The position numbers and the translations under genes were made by a program. Below the pieces are notes generated by a model. It ran no database searches. It saw nothing but the letters and a program-made list of their open reading frames with translations, and was not told the DNA's origin. A stretch of DNA of 64,000 nt from Mimachlamys varia (lineage: Eukaryota; Mollusca; Bivalvia; Pectinida; Pectinidae): positions 36,709,426 to 36,773,425 of the forward strand of contig OX392534.1 of NCBI GenBank assembly GCA_947623455.1, given 5' to 3'. This document shows, piece by piece, positions 23,901 to 33,514 of this stretch; positions within the stretch are counted from its first letter, which is position 1; every line of letters begins with the position of its first letter.

Positions 23901-26016
23901 CATGACAAGCTGATAAAACATTTATCTTTATGATGATAAGGTCCAAAGTAGAACATATGTATTACAAATATGCATACTTGCATGTGTACAATGCAGAGGC
24001 ATGTATGACTATCTCAATAAAATGTCATGCCACTGCTAGAGGTCAAAAACTATAAACAGCAAAACAATTAATGAATTAATATACCAGTGCATGGTGACGT
24101 GGTATCCTAATTTTAATTAATTAACCGTACACCGACCTTAAACAAGGTTGTAATATGGGACACTGTGATATCAGCCAGGTAAACTAGATACACATCATTT
24201 TTGTAGGAATTAAATGTTATGCTGATGTTATTTTATCTACCATCAAATGAATTGACAAATATTTTAAAATGAATTAATTCCGTTTGTTATGGCTGGTTTT
24301 TAATGTGTTGTAAGGTTTAATTAGGCTACTATTAACTATAACAGCTATTCATAAAGTCATTTGTAGGCCAGGGACAACCAACATGTACAATATACATGTA
24401 GGTACATAAAAAAATGGGTGGTCAGCAATAAGCTGATAATTATATATATAACTGACCATGAGACACATTCTACCTACGTGCGATATTTCAGATCAGATCA
24501 CAGGGGCATGCCATTATACTGCTAATATTGATACTGTATGCCTTTCAGTTGCTGGGTACACTCCCTAATACCTGGGATACATGCATGTTTGAAGTTTCAG
24601 TCCTTGGACTAAAGGAAATTGCATCCAGGCCAACAATGTGTTTATATCAGTCTGTGACATTAACATTTTTCAAGCACCAGTCCAGATAAGCAAAATGCAG
24701 TGTTTATTATAGCAAATGTATTGAAATTTAAGCTCTTTTCACTAGATCTAACCAAAATTTACTAGTCATGGGCATAGGACTAGTGGTTAAAGTCGCAGAC
24801 TGTTATATAATAATTATGAAAACTGAATCTCTGCACATGTAGAACCTGTTTCAGTTTGGTTGCAAAAGAGATTAATACGTTGTAAGTCCTGTGAACTGTT
24901 GCAACAGGAATGAGAATAATGTACACATGTACGTGTTTCCACCGTCCGGGGATCGAACCCTTGATGTCCTGGTTTCTAGTAAGGCCAAAAAATATGTATG
25001 TTTCAGGTAACATGCCTGAAAAAATTAGGGTAGGTCGGAAGTTATTTTTTTTTATTGATATTATGTTTATTTCAAATTTTACAATGGAAATTAAAGAGAA
25101 TGGTATAGTGGACTGCGTCCGTCAGGTATCAATTGATCTCTCGATCGATCTTCTGGTTCTTAATAGTTGGACACTCTAGATCTACGACTGACCTAAAGGG
25201 AAATTCTCTTAAGTTCAAAGCTAGAAGGTTACCTATATATATAGCTAAATTTTGATCATATGTCAAATTAAAATCTGTCACACTTTTATATATTTTGGAA
25301 TGTACATATATATATATAAGTTACATATGTACCATTTTAAGATACACGTTCAGTATATTCACAGAATTACATATAAGATCTATAGTAAGTCTGTGATATA
25401 TTCAACGTACATACATGAATTGAGAAAATGAAGGAAGCAGGGTTTTTCACCAAGACATATACATATCATTGCATGGGTAACTAGAATTTAAGGTGATTAA
25501 ATGTTTAAGTAAATTGTCTTTTAGTGAGCTTGCATTTTTTGTAATATCAATGCTTTTGCCTAAATCTGATCTAGACCCCTCAAAAATGTAATTTTACATA
25601 AAACACACAGGCTTAACTCACATCATGTATATGCTTACGTGTGTAAAACCAGTTCCCAGTTCTCAAGTCCCTGTGTTCAGATCTAGAATTTTCAATTACA
25701 ACTAAAATTGAATAGGAGCCAACTTCGAAAGATTATCACTTTAAGAAGGTAGTCTCAAAAACTTAAACTGGGTGATAACAGGAATAATTTTAATCCATTC
25801 TGTATCCAACTAATCAAATGGGCAAACTTTGACAGATATACATGTAGTAGACACTGTCAGGTGACTAGATGAGACAACAGAAGTCTCCAAGTAAATTTTG
25901 TCCTTGTCTGTGATGACAGTAGTCAGTAACATACCAATAGCAATAATACTAACCGTTGGTAGAACAACTCTGCTCTGACAAAGATGGTTGCGGATGGTTT
26001 TCAACCGCTCAGCCAT
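14930..26016 (-). CDS. PHYH: Phytanoyl-CoA 2-hydroxylase (peroxisomal), eight exons, 329 aa
   Basis: Exons on minus: 26016-25954, 23030-22876, 21111-20943, 19881-19800, 18784-18603, 16851-16702, 15261-15124, 14980-14930. All junctions are GT-AG and in phase; the total is 990 nt. The enzyme is an Fe(II)/2-oxoglutarate dioxygenase that 2-hydroxylates phytanoyl-CoA in peroxisomal alpha-oxidation. The N-terminus [12 protein letters not shown] contains RL-X5-HL, a PTS2 signal. The iron ligands are visible as HQD in [14 protein letters not shown] (exon 5) and the distal His in HPLLIHGSG (exon 6); the 2-oxoglutarate Arg is in GFRK. Length is close to the human enzyme (338 aa). The ATG at 26016 has a GCGATGG context; an in-frame ATG 20 codons upstream (26076) is possible but would bury the signal deeper. 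Introns are loaded with repeats. Orthology is very likely; no disabling change was seen. Confidence 0.95.
15797..16180. mobile_element. MITE family A, copy 3 (384 bp)
   Basis: TTAA at 15793-15796 and 16181-16184; same orientation as copies 2 and 5. It lies in PHYH intron 6. With copy 4 (opposite orientation, 124 bp away) it forms a large inverted pair. Confidence 0.9.
16305..16691. mobile_element. MITE family A, copy 4 (387 bp), next to a PHYH splice donor
   Basis: TTAA at 16301-16304 and 16692-16695; same orientation as copy 1. The right TTAA occupies positions 7-10 of PHYH intron 6, directly after the donor GTACAC (16701-16696). All exon 6 coding sequence is intact. Confidence 0.93.
17190..18260. 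mobile_element. Element with ~145-bp internal tandem repeats, PHYH intron 5
   Basis: Begins near ACAAGAGGCCCAGTGGGCC and ends with the hairpin CTTGGCCCTTCGGGCCAGG followed by TGAGCAAATAAA. Inside are about five degenerate units with a period near 145 bp (TGACC starts at 17607, 17752, 17899, 18043), each holding TGACCTTGAATATAGGTCAA-like sequence, CAAACTTTGT and TTCATCCAAGGAA. A GGACGGACGGACGACGG tract precedes the 3' hairpin. It resembles a class common in bivalve DNA. No protein is encoded; open frames across it are by-products of the repeat. Confidence 0.8.
19092..19716. mobile_element. Related tandem-repeat element, PHYH intron 4
   Basis: Same plan as the element at 17190-18260: it starts ACAAGAGGCCCATGAGCC, carries degenerate units with TTTGACCCCTGTGACCTTGA and TTCATCCAAGCATG, and ends in a hairpin GTCATCCTGACCCTTTGGGT followed by CAGATGACCTAA. 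It is more decayed than the intron 5 element and belongs to a distinct subfamily. Confidence 0.75.
20365..20832. mobile_element. Pogo/Tigger-like MITE (468 bp), PHYH intron 3
   Basis: Flanked by TA at 20363-20364 and 20833-20834. Ends are CAGTGTTCCCTCG and CGAGGGTACACTG, with subterminal TATCGCCACC motifs repeated in both orientations. CAGT ends with TA duplication and a CCTCG run fit pogo-family termini. No transposase. Confidence 0.7.
21250..21790. repeat. Decayed foldback remnants (TTTCCTCTGGCCC type), PHYH intron 2
   Basis: TTTTCCTCTGGCCCTGACAC near 21257 is mirrored by GGGCCAGAGCACAC near 21320, and a second fragment CACTAGAGGAAACT lies near 21765. The hairpin at 40835-40945 has the same GAGGAAACTCGGG arm, so these may be one family. 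Boundaries are uncertain. Confidence 0.4.
21897..22695. mobile_element. Element with 158-bp tandem repeats and TATACCCCCCC ends, PHYH intron 2
   Basis: Left end CTTATACCCCCCCGC and right end GCGGGGGGGTATAAC are inverted. Inside are about 3.5 copies of a unit of exactly 158 bp (equivalent points at 22179, 22337 and 22495), containing GTTACCATGGCAACCAAAAT and GTTTAGGAGGAGTTGTCCGG. A GGACAGACGGACAGACAAGC tract precedes the right end. Repeating minus-strand 71-77-codon frames are produced by the unit and are not genes. Confidence 0.8.
23133..23212 (-). repeat. tRNA-like sequence (SINE head), PHYH intron 1
   Basis: On minus there is an A-box-like TAGTTTGATCGGTTGAGC at 23202-23185 and a B-box GGGTTCGACTCC at 23154-23143, with tRNA-like spacing. 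The acceptor stem does not close well. It is better read as a tRNA-derived SINE fragment than a functional tRNA gene. Confidence 0.6.
23213..25950. other. Rest of PHYH intron 1
   Basis: Mostly unique AT-rich sequence. A tRNA A-box-like stretch on + near 24775-24800 (GACTAGTGGTTAAAGTCGC) and a B-box-like GGGTTCGATCCCC on minus at 24960-24948 are probably remnants of one or two SINEs in different orientations. Nothing coding. Confidence 0.5.
25954..26016 (-). CDS. PHYH: PHYH exon 1 with PTS2 targeting signal
   Basis: Twenty-one codons ending ...LPT before the donor GTTAGT. Residues 4-12 fit the PTS2 consensus (R/K)(L/V/I)X5(H/Q)(L/A) exactly. In vertebrate PHYH the same kind of signal recruits PEX7 and is cleaved after import. 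The exon is 2.9 kb from exon 2 and easy to miss; phase (0) and position relative to exon 2 (which starts [11 protein letters not shown]) support it. Confidence 0.85.
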
Positions 26017-26260
26017 CGCGACGAAGTTTCCTGTGAAGGGACTTCTGGACTTCGTCCTCTCAAGTTTTATAAACACATAGAAATGTGTACCTTCAAAATA
26101 GGAGAGCGATTAATGATAAACAAGGATTACCTCCCTTTAACTACAACGATAATTACGATGTAGTCTGTGACGTACAGTTGAGTGTAAGCTAACCTTTACA
26201 CCTAGTGCACTAGTAGTGCACTACATTTAAACTACATGTAAACTAGTAGTGCACTACACC
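26017..26260 (-). promoter_or_regulatory. Candidate PHYH promoter/5'UTR region
   Basis: The 16-bp direct repeat ACTAGTAGTGCACTAC occurs at 26209-26224 and 26242-26257; each copy contains the palindrome GTGCAC. No TATA box is obvious. Placement is inferred only from being upstream of the start codon. Confidence 0.3.
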
Positions 26261-26264
26261 CTGA

Positions 26265-26900
26265 ACCCCATATAGGTCAAATACCCCTACAGGTAAATGG
26301 GCAGTCCCATCTACCTGTGATTCTTACCTGTACTTCACCTGTGCCGTCTAGTACTTAGAAACTGGCCTTATCATATAATATTTATAACTTTCATATATAT
26401 ATTTGAATCTCATGTAGTTATCTTTCTCAAACAACCTTCTTTCTTTCATTTCAAAACTACAAATTATGAAATCATGATAACTACAGTTAGAGTTTTTCCC
26501 AAAACTGTCTTGCATACAGGACATAAATGAAATAGAAAATTATTATTTATCTAACAGTTTTGATGTCTTATATTTCATTTAACATGTACTATAAACATAT
26601 TTTTTATATTTATTTACCAATTTACATCTATTGATATTTTTTTGTTGAAAAGTATATTTTTAAATATTGTAAGAACTAATTGTGTAAAAATAACAAATAA
26701 ATATTCTTTTATTACCTAATTAAACTAAATATATATATTTTTATTAAATACATTCACGCATTGTTTCCTGGCTCTTCAACATTAGACTTTGGACATTCTA
26801 AGTGACTTCTGGTGATATGTCATTGTCTTTAAGCCCTCTTACAATATGTTGATAAAATCCATATTTGTGTGAGGATTCCGCCACAGGGATTCGTTATATT
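26265..26900. other. Very AT-rich intergenic stretch
   Basis: No gene or repeat recognised; long A/T-only tracts between 26560 and 26760. Confidence 0.5.
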
Positions 26901-26911
26901 AGATATTTAGT

Positions 26912-27017
26912 TAGTCCGAAGGGTTCTGACTCTCTGACCCGCTAAAAATTTTGACGACTGGCGGCTGCGAGTCGTCAAAATTTTTAGCTGGTCAGAGAGT
27001 CAGAACCCTTCGGACTA
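26912..27017. mobile_element. Short MITE family C, copy 2 (106 bp)
   Basis: Termini TAGTCCGAAGGGTTCTGAC and its exact complement. Inside is a further inverted pair, so nearly the whole element folds back on itself. The perfect 8-bp duplication TATTTAGT lies at 26904-26911 and 27018-27025. It sits directly before the truncated LINE. Confidence 0.93.
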
Positions 27018-27027
27018 TATTTAGTTT

Positions 27028-28150
27028 GTGAACTATGAAAACATCCATACTTGGCTAACTAACTTCATTACAACAAGAACAATGAGGACAATTGTAGAAG
27101 GCGAACACTCCGAAGAAACATCAGTAGACTCCGGAGTACCTCAAGGAACAGTTTTAGGACCTATACTATTCTTATGTCACATTAACGATCTACCGGACTG
27201 TGTCAGCTCAATGGTAAGACTTTTCGCCGACGACTACCTTCTCTATAGAACAATAAAAAAGAGGGAGGATCAAGACAAACTTCAACAAGATCTGAACAAT
27301 ATGGAAGAATGGGCTAACAAATGGGGGCACGAAATTTAACGCAAAAAATGCTATATACTGCCAGTCAACCAAAGACAATCAAAATTCTACCAGCTGAGTA
27401 ACACCATCCTGCAAGAAGTACAAGACCACCCTTACTTAGACCTCCAAATCTCCAAAGACCTGAAATGGCATATCCACATAAATAACATCAGTAAGAAAGC
27501 CTCATCCACACTAGGGTTCCTAAGAAGAAACCTAAGAAATGCACCGGAACACTGCAGCCTATATATCACTGGTGAGATCTATCATGGAGTACGGCGCAAC
27601 AATCTGGAACCCGTACCAGAAAGGAGACATTGACAAACTGGAGAGGATACAAAGCAAATCGTTGAGATTTATTAAGAAAAATTATAAAGATAGAGAAATT
27701 GGGTCAATTTCCAGAATGCGTAAAGAGCTAGATCTGGAAACACTAGAAGACAGAAGACTCAGTATCCGCCTGATCCTCATGTACAAGGTGGTGGAGGGGT
27801 TAGTACCGGCATTACCGACTAACCAAACCATACAATTTGCAAAAACACGAAGACAAATTAGGGCAAAAATATAGAAGGACTTTAACGCCACAAACATTGT
27901 GAACAGACGTGTATGTATTAACACCAGAGGCCTAGTCATTCCAGATAGCAAGACACCCCAATATACACATTCATTCTGTTTGGACACAATAGTGCACTGG
28001 AACAATTTACCAGACCGTGTAGTGCATGCCAGCTCTGTAGAAGCTTTTAAGACCGCGCTACAGAACCAACGCCAATAACAACCAGGCGTCTCTCTCTACC
28101 GTCGTGTAAAAACCTAACAGGGATCTACGACGTACAGATACAGATACAGA
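27028..28150 (+). pseudogene. 5'-truncated CR1/L2-like LINE, reverse transcriptase remnant
   Basis: Translation shows RT blocks in order: SVDSGVPQGTVLGPILF, then FADDYLLYR (catalytic DD) at about 27220-27250, then HPYLDLQISKDLKWHIHI, ASSTLGFLRRNLR, SIMEYGATIWNPY, and near the C-terminus HWNNLPDRVVHASSVEAFK. The WNxLP ending is typical of CR1/L2-group elements. The frame is broken at least twice (near 27335 and 27560), with a stop near 27870. The endonuclease and the RT N-terminus are absent. The 3' end carries ACAGATACAGATACAGA, a short repeat tail usual for this group. It is inactive. Confidence 0.85.
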
Positions 28151-28900
28151 ACTATTTGTAGCCGCCATACAAGATGCAAGAAATTTTATTTAATGTCGTA
28201 TGGTAACAGGAACATTAGCACTGAAGAGCTATTATTACGACAAACATAGGAAAATATCACAGCACGGTAATAATAACATAGATATAAACAAGAAAAATAT
28301 CTTGGTAGTGTATTCTAAGAATCATGCCAATAAGAAAATACTTATTAACATAGGTGAGTTTAATAGCAAGCACAAGTTTTCAAGCAGTTCGATTTGTTAT
28401 TTAAAGCACATTGCTGTATATATATATATATATATATATGCTAACATAGCAAAGTGTAAAAATTGACAGGATAAGCACTAATACAGTACAATCTAAAATA
28501 CATACCGAATGTATGGAGCATGATAAATGAGATAAGAAAAAAGCAATTAAAAGGGATGTGTTAAGAAGTTCTGCAGATGTATATTGAATCGATACATAAT
28601 GAGCATGCATCACATAACTAATTACACTGCTGCAAAAGCTTATAACAACGAATAATATACAACAAATGAGCAGGTTGTACATCAAAAGCAAGGACATCAG
28701 CAGATGAGTAAAACTATAATAAATCAATAGTAGCTTTTCTAATTTACTACTTATTATTTTTCGTCTCTTAATATGTTATAATCACAGATTTATTTAGTAA
28801 TTCCTTGGTTATACTATATTTTTTATATAGAGGATCTTACACGAGTGTCTATGTAATATGGAACTTATTAAACGAATTTAATCAATTTCATATAACAAAT
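28150..28900. other. Non-coding spacer
   Basis: Contains a TA dinucleotide run at about 28418-28438. Short frames here are chance. Confidence 0.5.
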
Positions 28901-28901
28901 G

Positions 28902-28988
28902 CATCTTCGATATCCAGGGGTTACGATCGATCACCGATAGCTATGTGAAGATGAGTGTGCGGATCGTAACCCTCGGCTAGCGAAGATG
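28902..28988. mobile_element. Family F element, internally deleted copy (87 bp)
   Basis: Ends CATCTTCGATATCCAGGGG and TCGGCTAGCGAAGATG, with inverted GGGTTACGATC motifs inside. The full-length relative is at 29535-30077 and another remnant at 41773-41840. Flanking ATAACA sequence occurs on both sides but not in register, so no duplication is claimed. Confidence 0.7.
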
Positions 28989-28997
28989 ATAACACTG

Positions 28998-29105
28998 ACA
29001 TTTGTCATCGTCGGAAACCCACGGTACACTTCTCTGACGTTTGCATCCCCGGGATGTAAACATCAGAGAAGTGTACTGTGGGTTTCTGACGATGAACATT
29101 TGTCA
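28998..29105. mobile_element. Hairpin MITE family G
   Basis: Arms of about 50 bp: CATTTGTCATCGTCGGAAAC through GCATCCCC, mirrored by GGGATGTAAAC through GACGATGAACATTTGTCATG. The two arms are near-perfect complements with only a few mismatches. Similar GGTTTCCGACGATGAC ends occur near 7371 and a looser hairpin at about 45775-45850. Confidence 0.75.
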
Positions 29106-29348
29106 TGGAATTCGATTGAATTGCTATCTAAGTCCCTGCTTATATTTATGCGAAAATGCACAAAAACTTTCAAATTCAATATGTTAGGTCCATAAGAAAA
29201 GCAAAATTCTGCTTTGATGGTACGATTTAACGATTTAATTATTTGATAAATATAACCATTTTGATATTTGAAATATTGAGAGGAAATGTCTGACTTCAAT
29301 TTGTAAAACAAAACGCGTACGTTGCAACAATTATCCACTTATCATTGT

Positions 29349-29486
29349 GGACTGGGTTTTCATTTTACTATGTCCAGTACACATGTGTCCCAGTCCAGGT
29401 AAGTCTACCTGTTATATACAGGTAATTATCCAATTACCGCTGTAAATTCGGTTCAGTATAAACCATGTCCAGTACACACCTGTGCC
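29349..29486. repeat. 97-bp satellite, left fragment
   Basis: Shares ACAGGTAATTATC, TTACCGCTGT, GGTTC-GTATAAACCATG and CCAGTACACACCTGTGCC with the units at 33293-33514. It ends precisely where the LINE's A-tail begins (29487). Confidence 0.85.
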
Positions 29487-29534
29487 AAGATTTTTTTTTC
29501 AAGACTTTTATTTACACTCGCGCCACACGTATAC

Positions 29535-30077
29535 CATCCTCGATATCCAGGGGTTACGATCACCTATGTAATCTACACCCCTGGAATATATCATGGCAAA
29601 ATTGAAAGCTCCCGGGTCTGCCACCTAGCGGTCGGTGTGCGTTGTGTCCTTTTGAATCACGTAATCACCGACCAATCAAAATGCGTATAACAAAACAGCT
29701 TCAGCAATGAATGTAAACATGGAAAAACATCTCATTCGGTTGGTCTGTGAAAAATTCAAGCTTGATCAAATTAGACAGCATCAGGAAACGGCGATCCACG
29801 CACTGAGTCCTTACCGTAAATGTGTCGGTGAAGATTGTTCTTCTCTGTTTTACTGGTAAAGATCCATGACACAGTCGACACTGCACGTGCACCTTGTTTA
29901 CAATTTTTTTCTGTCCCATAAGAGCGCGTGATCAAATGTAAGGTGCGCTCTGATTGGACGCAGCCAGACCTAGCTGCATCCAATGAAAATTCTCGTCGCG
30001 GGATTTACGAAATGTGGTCTATATATGCCAAGGATGAAGATGAGTGTGCGGATCGTAACCCTTGGCTAGCGAAGATG
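29535..30077. mobile_element. Family F element, full copy (543 bp, 9-bp target duplication)
   Basis: Direct repeat CACGTATAC at 29526-29534 and 30078-30086 is perfect. Ends are CATCCTCGATATCCAGGGG and GGCTAGCGAAGATG with inverted GGGTTACGATC / GATCGTAACCC. A 9-bp duplication points to a Mutator-like (MULE) mechanism. It has no coding capacity. Removing it joins the LINE 3'UTR to its AATAAA and A-tail. Confidence 0.85.
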
Positions 30078-30224
30078 CACGTATACGTGCGTAACAAGAG
30101 GTCAAATCTTACACAGTATGCACTGATGGTTATAATGCACATATTATATACAACATATAAAAGTACAAAATATATACAATATGTAACATCAACCGATTTC
30201 AATAATTATTGTTGTTAACTAATT

Positions 30225-33200
30225 TTATATATGTAGTAGCTTGATTACCTTTTGTATAAATTTACTCACTTTTGTTAAAAGTACTGTGTTGCATATTGAG
30301 AACATTCCTTTCATTTTTAAATACGATGGGTTGACACAATAATATTTTGGTATATAAATTTGTCTAAAAGTTACAACAGATGGATTAGTGCATTTGTATA
30401 AATAGTGAAATTCGTCCCCAACACAGTTATCACAAAGAGGACATACTCTTTCCTGGCGAGGGACTCTTTTCCATCTTCCAGTTTCTATTGGAAATTTTAT
30501 ATTAGATGTTCTAAATTTGCAAATTACTTTTCGTTCGTTATTATAAAGCTTTAAAAGATATGGTTCAATATTAAAATGATTTTTGAATAAGGAATAAATT
30601 TGCCCTCGCGAGGAAGTATCAACATCATAGAACCAACTTTGAATGAATTGATCGCACAGTCTCTGTTTAATAATCGTTTTCAGATAGTGTCTATTCAATG
30701 TACACGATAATTGAAGGGTCCATAAATTGTTGAATCCAGTATTGTTTAAAATATCTCTTATATCTCTTATATACATTAACCACTTAGAACTGAATACAGA
30801 GTTCTTATGCAAATTATATATTAAACTATACATAACACTACATAATTTCGAACCACCCGTTATAAGCTTATGCCAGAACATAATCATTCTCACACGTATT
30901 TCAATTTCAAGTGGGTATCTTCCCAACTCCCCATATACCATAAAATTTGGGGTACTCTTTCGAATATGAAGTATTTGTTTACAGAATTGTAAGTGTAAAT
31001 TTTCGATGCTTTTTGTATTTTCATAGCCCCAGATTTCACACCCATATAATAAAATAGGAGACACAAGTGCATCAAATAATTTCAGTTGAAGATCTATAGG
31101 GATGGCAATATTTCTAATCTTAACATACAGCGCATATAAAGCTTTTTTCGCTTGCTCAGCTAATTTACTTTTAGCTTTTGTGAAAACACCATTATAGTTA
31201 AATATTATTCCAAGGTATGAATACGAATCTTGTATTTCTAAATTCTCATTATTGAAAGAAAATTGATAGTGTCTTTTGCTTTTGCTTTTTTCAAAAATCA
31301 GAACTTTAGTTTTTTGTATATTAGCCTTTAATTTCCATATGTCACAATAGTTTTGGAATTCATTTAACGCACTTTGTAAGCCATCTGGTGTTTCTGACAT
31401 AAGCACTGTATCATCCGCATATAATATAATAAATAATTTTAAGTACAAACCTAAATTTTGATCGCTTAGAGCATACACATCATTTAAAAAACAAACATGA
31501 CGTTGATTGAGGAAATCCTCTAGATCATTAAGAAAGAGGGAAAACAAAAATGGCGATAAATTTTCTCCTTATTTTATCCCGACATTACAAATGAAAAAGT
31601 CTGATTGGTCATTGCCATTAATTACACATGATTTGGTGTTTTGATATAAATTATAAACAACTTTAAATATTTTACCCCTAATGTTACTGGTTTGTAATTT
31701 TCTCCATAACCCTGCTCGCCACACCGTATCAAACGCCTTTTTAAAATCAACAAAAGAACAATATAACTTTTTACCCTTTGAAAAATATAATGAAATTAAA
31801 GAATGCAATATAAAAATGTTTTCAGTTGTGGAATATCCCTTTCTAAAACCTGCTTGGGCAGAGGATATAAGGTTAATTTCATCTGATAATTTTGTAAGTC
31901 TATCACTGATAATAGAGGTAAATACTTTCCCTAAGCAAGATATCAGAGTAATGGCCCTATAAGTATCTGGTCTCCTTTATTTTTGTATATAGGTTTAATG
32001 ATTCCAACTGTCCAATCTTGGGGTACTAGCCCTGTATTGAGAATGATGTTGAAAACAGTTGTATATAAAGGCAATAATTGATTGAGAGAACATTTTATAT
32101 ATTCATTTCGTATTTCATCTATTCCACCCGCTTTATTATTTTTTAGGCTTTCTATTGATCGAATAATTTCCGTTTCAGTAATTTCAGCATTGAGATCTTC
32201 ATACAAATCATTGTTATCGATATCATGTAAGAATTCTTCATTATCGTCATCTTCCTCGTAATTAGCTGAATTTAATTTTTTGAAATAGATGTACAGGTCG
32301 TTAATTGGTATGTTAGCTTTTGAAGACTTTGGTTTACCCGATAACCTGTTGAGAGTATTCCATAGGAATTTTGGACATTGCTTCACCGATTCTCTTATTT
32401 TCTGTTCCATATTGAATGTATAAGATTTGTATGCTTTATTTACTTCTTTCCTGTATTTCCGGCTTTTTATTTTCAATGCATGCTTGTTGACATTATTTTT
32501 TAATTTATGATAATTCTGTTTGGCTTTGTGAAATTCTTTAAGCTTTTTACAGTTACGTGTAAACCAAGGTTTATTATTTTGATTAATATTTCCCCTGTAA
32601 GCAGATTTACGACCGAATGACTGTTGGCGGACGAAGTAAATATGTCAGTGATTTGTTCAGTGACATAATTAATTTCTTCATTAGTTATATGGTCGGTTTC
32701 CTTAGCTTTCAAAGTATTTACATACGCATTTAACGTTGAAAGTTTATTATCATGATCGTCCGAGATATAATTGGTAAACAAATGACTCAATTGATCATTC
32801 CATTTCACAAAATCACCGTTATTATCAGCTGTATCAGGGTTTTCGTATGATGTATCTACGACGTCTGACGTACCTTCAAAATTAAATTCAATACAGTTAT
32901 GAACATCAGATAATAGAGGATCAAAATCAGGGACCTTGAAACGTGTTACTACCTTAAATAAGTCAGCGGTAAGTAGCAAATAATCAATAAGAGATGAGCC
33001 ATTACATGTGTTTTTCCCATTAAACTTATCAAAACCAATTCTTCCATTTGCTATATATATATTATTATTCTTACAAAAGTCTAGTAGCTTATTTCCAAAA
33101 TTGTTGGGTTTTGCCTTGCACTCACTATAACGTTGAAGTGGAATATTGTATATTTCTAGTTTTTTTTATAATCATACATGATTTTGTACAGCTCATCACT

Positions 33201-33292
33201 TTCATCTAAGTTCAATATATTGAGAAATGAATTGTCAGGAACAATATAGTCTTGTTTCATTTCAGTTTTAGCGTTGAAGTCTCCTATTAAGG
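30225..33292 (-). pseudogene. Broken LINE ORF2 (endonuclease end, reverse transcriptase, CCHC-like end)
   Basis: Segments on minus are: a linker with FVKWNDQLSHLF (32979-32500); RT N-terminal part with NNKAGGIDEIRNEYIK and DWTVGIIKPIYKNKGD (32476-31943); the next frame giving CSFVDFKKAFDTVWR (about 31760); GIK-stop-GENLSPFLFSLFLNDL (stop at ~31575, where a Gln normally stands); and a 440-codon frame (31547-30225) with LFIILYADDTVLMSE, the catalytic DD box. The end carries CPLCDNCVGDEFHYLYKC, a zinc-binding-like motif seen at the C-terminus of several LINE groups. Few lesions in about 3 kb suggest a fairly recent death. Clade is not certain. Confidence 0.88.
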
Positions 33293-33514
33293 CATACTGC
33301 AGGTAATTCTGTCTGTTATTTACGGGTAATTATCAAATTACCGCTGTGAACTCGGTTCTGTATAAACCATGTCCAGTACACACCTGTGCCATACTGCAGG
33401 TAATTCTGTCTGTTATTTACAGGTAATTATCAAATTACCGCTGTGAACTCGGTTCTGTATAAACCATGTCCAGTACACACCTGTGCCATACTGCAGGTAA
33501 TTCTGTCTGTTATT
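33293..33514. repeat. 97-bp satellite, 2.3 units
   Basis: CATACTGCAGG begins units at 33293, 33390 and 33487, giving a period of 97 bp; the first two units are almost identical. The third unit is cut after 28 bases by the TIR element at 33515. Palindromic GGTAATT...AATTACC is part of each unit. Confidence 0.92.

Larger units (their letters stand above)
29487..33292 (-). mobile_element. APE-type LINE, 5'-truncated, with poly(A) tail
   Basis: Read on minus, the element starts inside its endonuclease (GDFNAKT motif near 33270), continues through the EN-RT linker, the RT and a C-terminal zinc motif, and ends with AATAAAAGTCTTG plus nine A at 29499-29491. On both sides the 97-bp satellite resumes: left flank ...CCTGTGCC, right flank CATACTGCAGG, which together recreate an intact unit junction. 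A 543-bp family F element interrupts the 3' tail. Coding parts are broken by frame changes near 32000 and 32500-33180 and by one in-frame stop near 31575, so it is inactive. Confidence 0.9.

Noticed and set aside
28401..28727. 108-codon hydrophobic frame on minus
   Set aside because: Ends in a TA-microsatellite-encoded IYIYIY run and has no supporting feature.
30727..30969. 80-codon frame on + opposite the LINE
   Set aside because: Antisense shadow of the reverse transcriptase frame.
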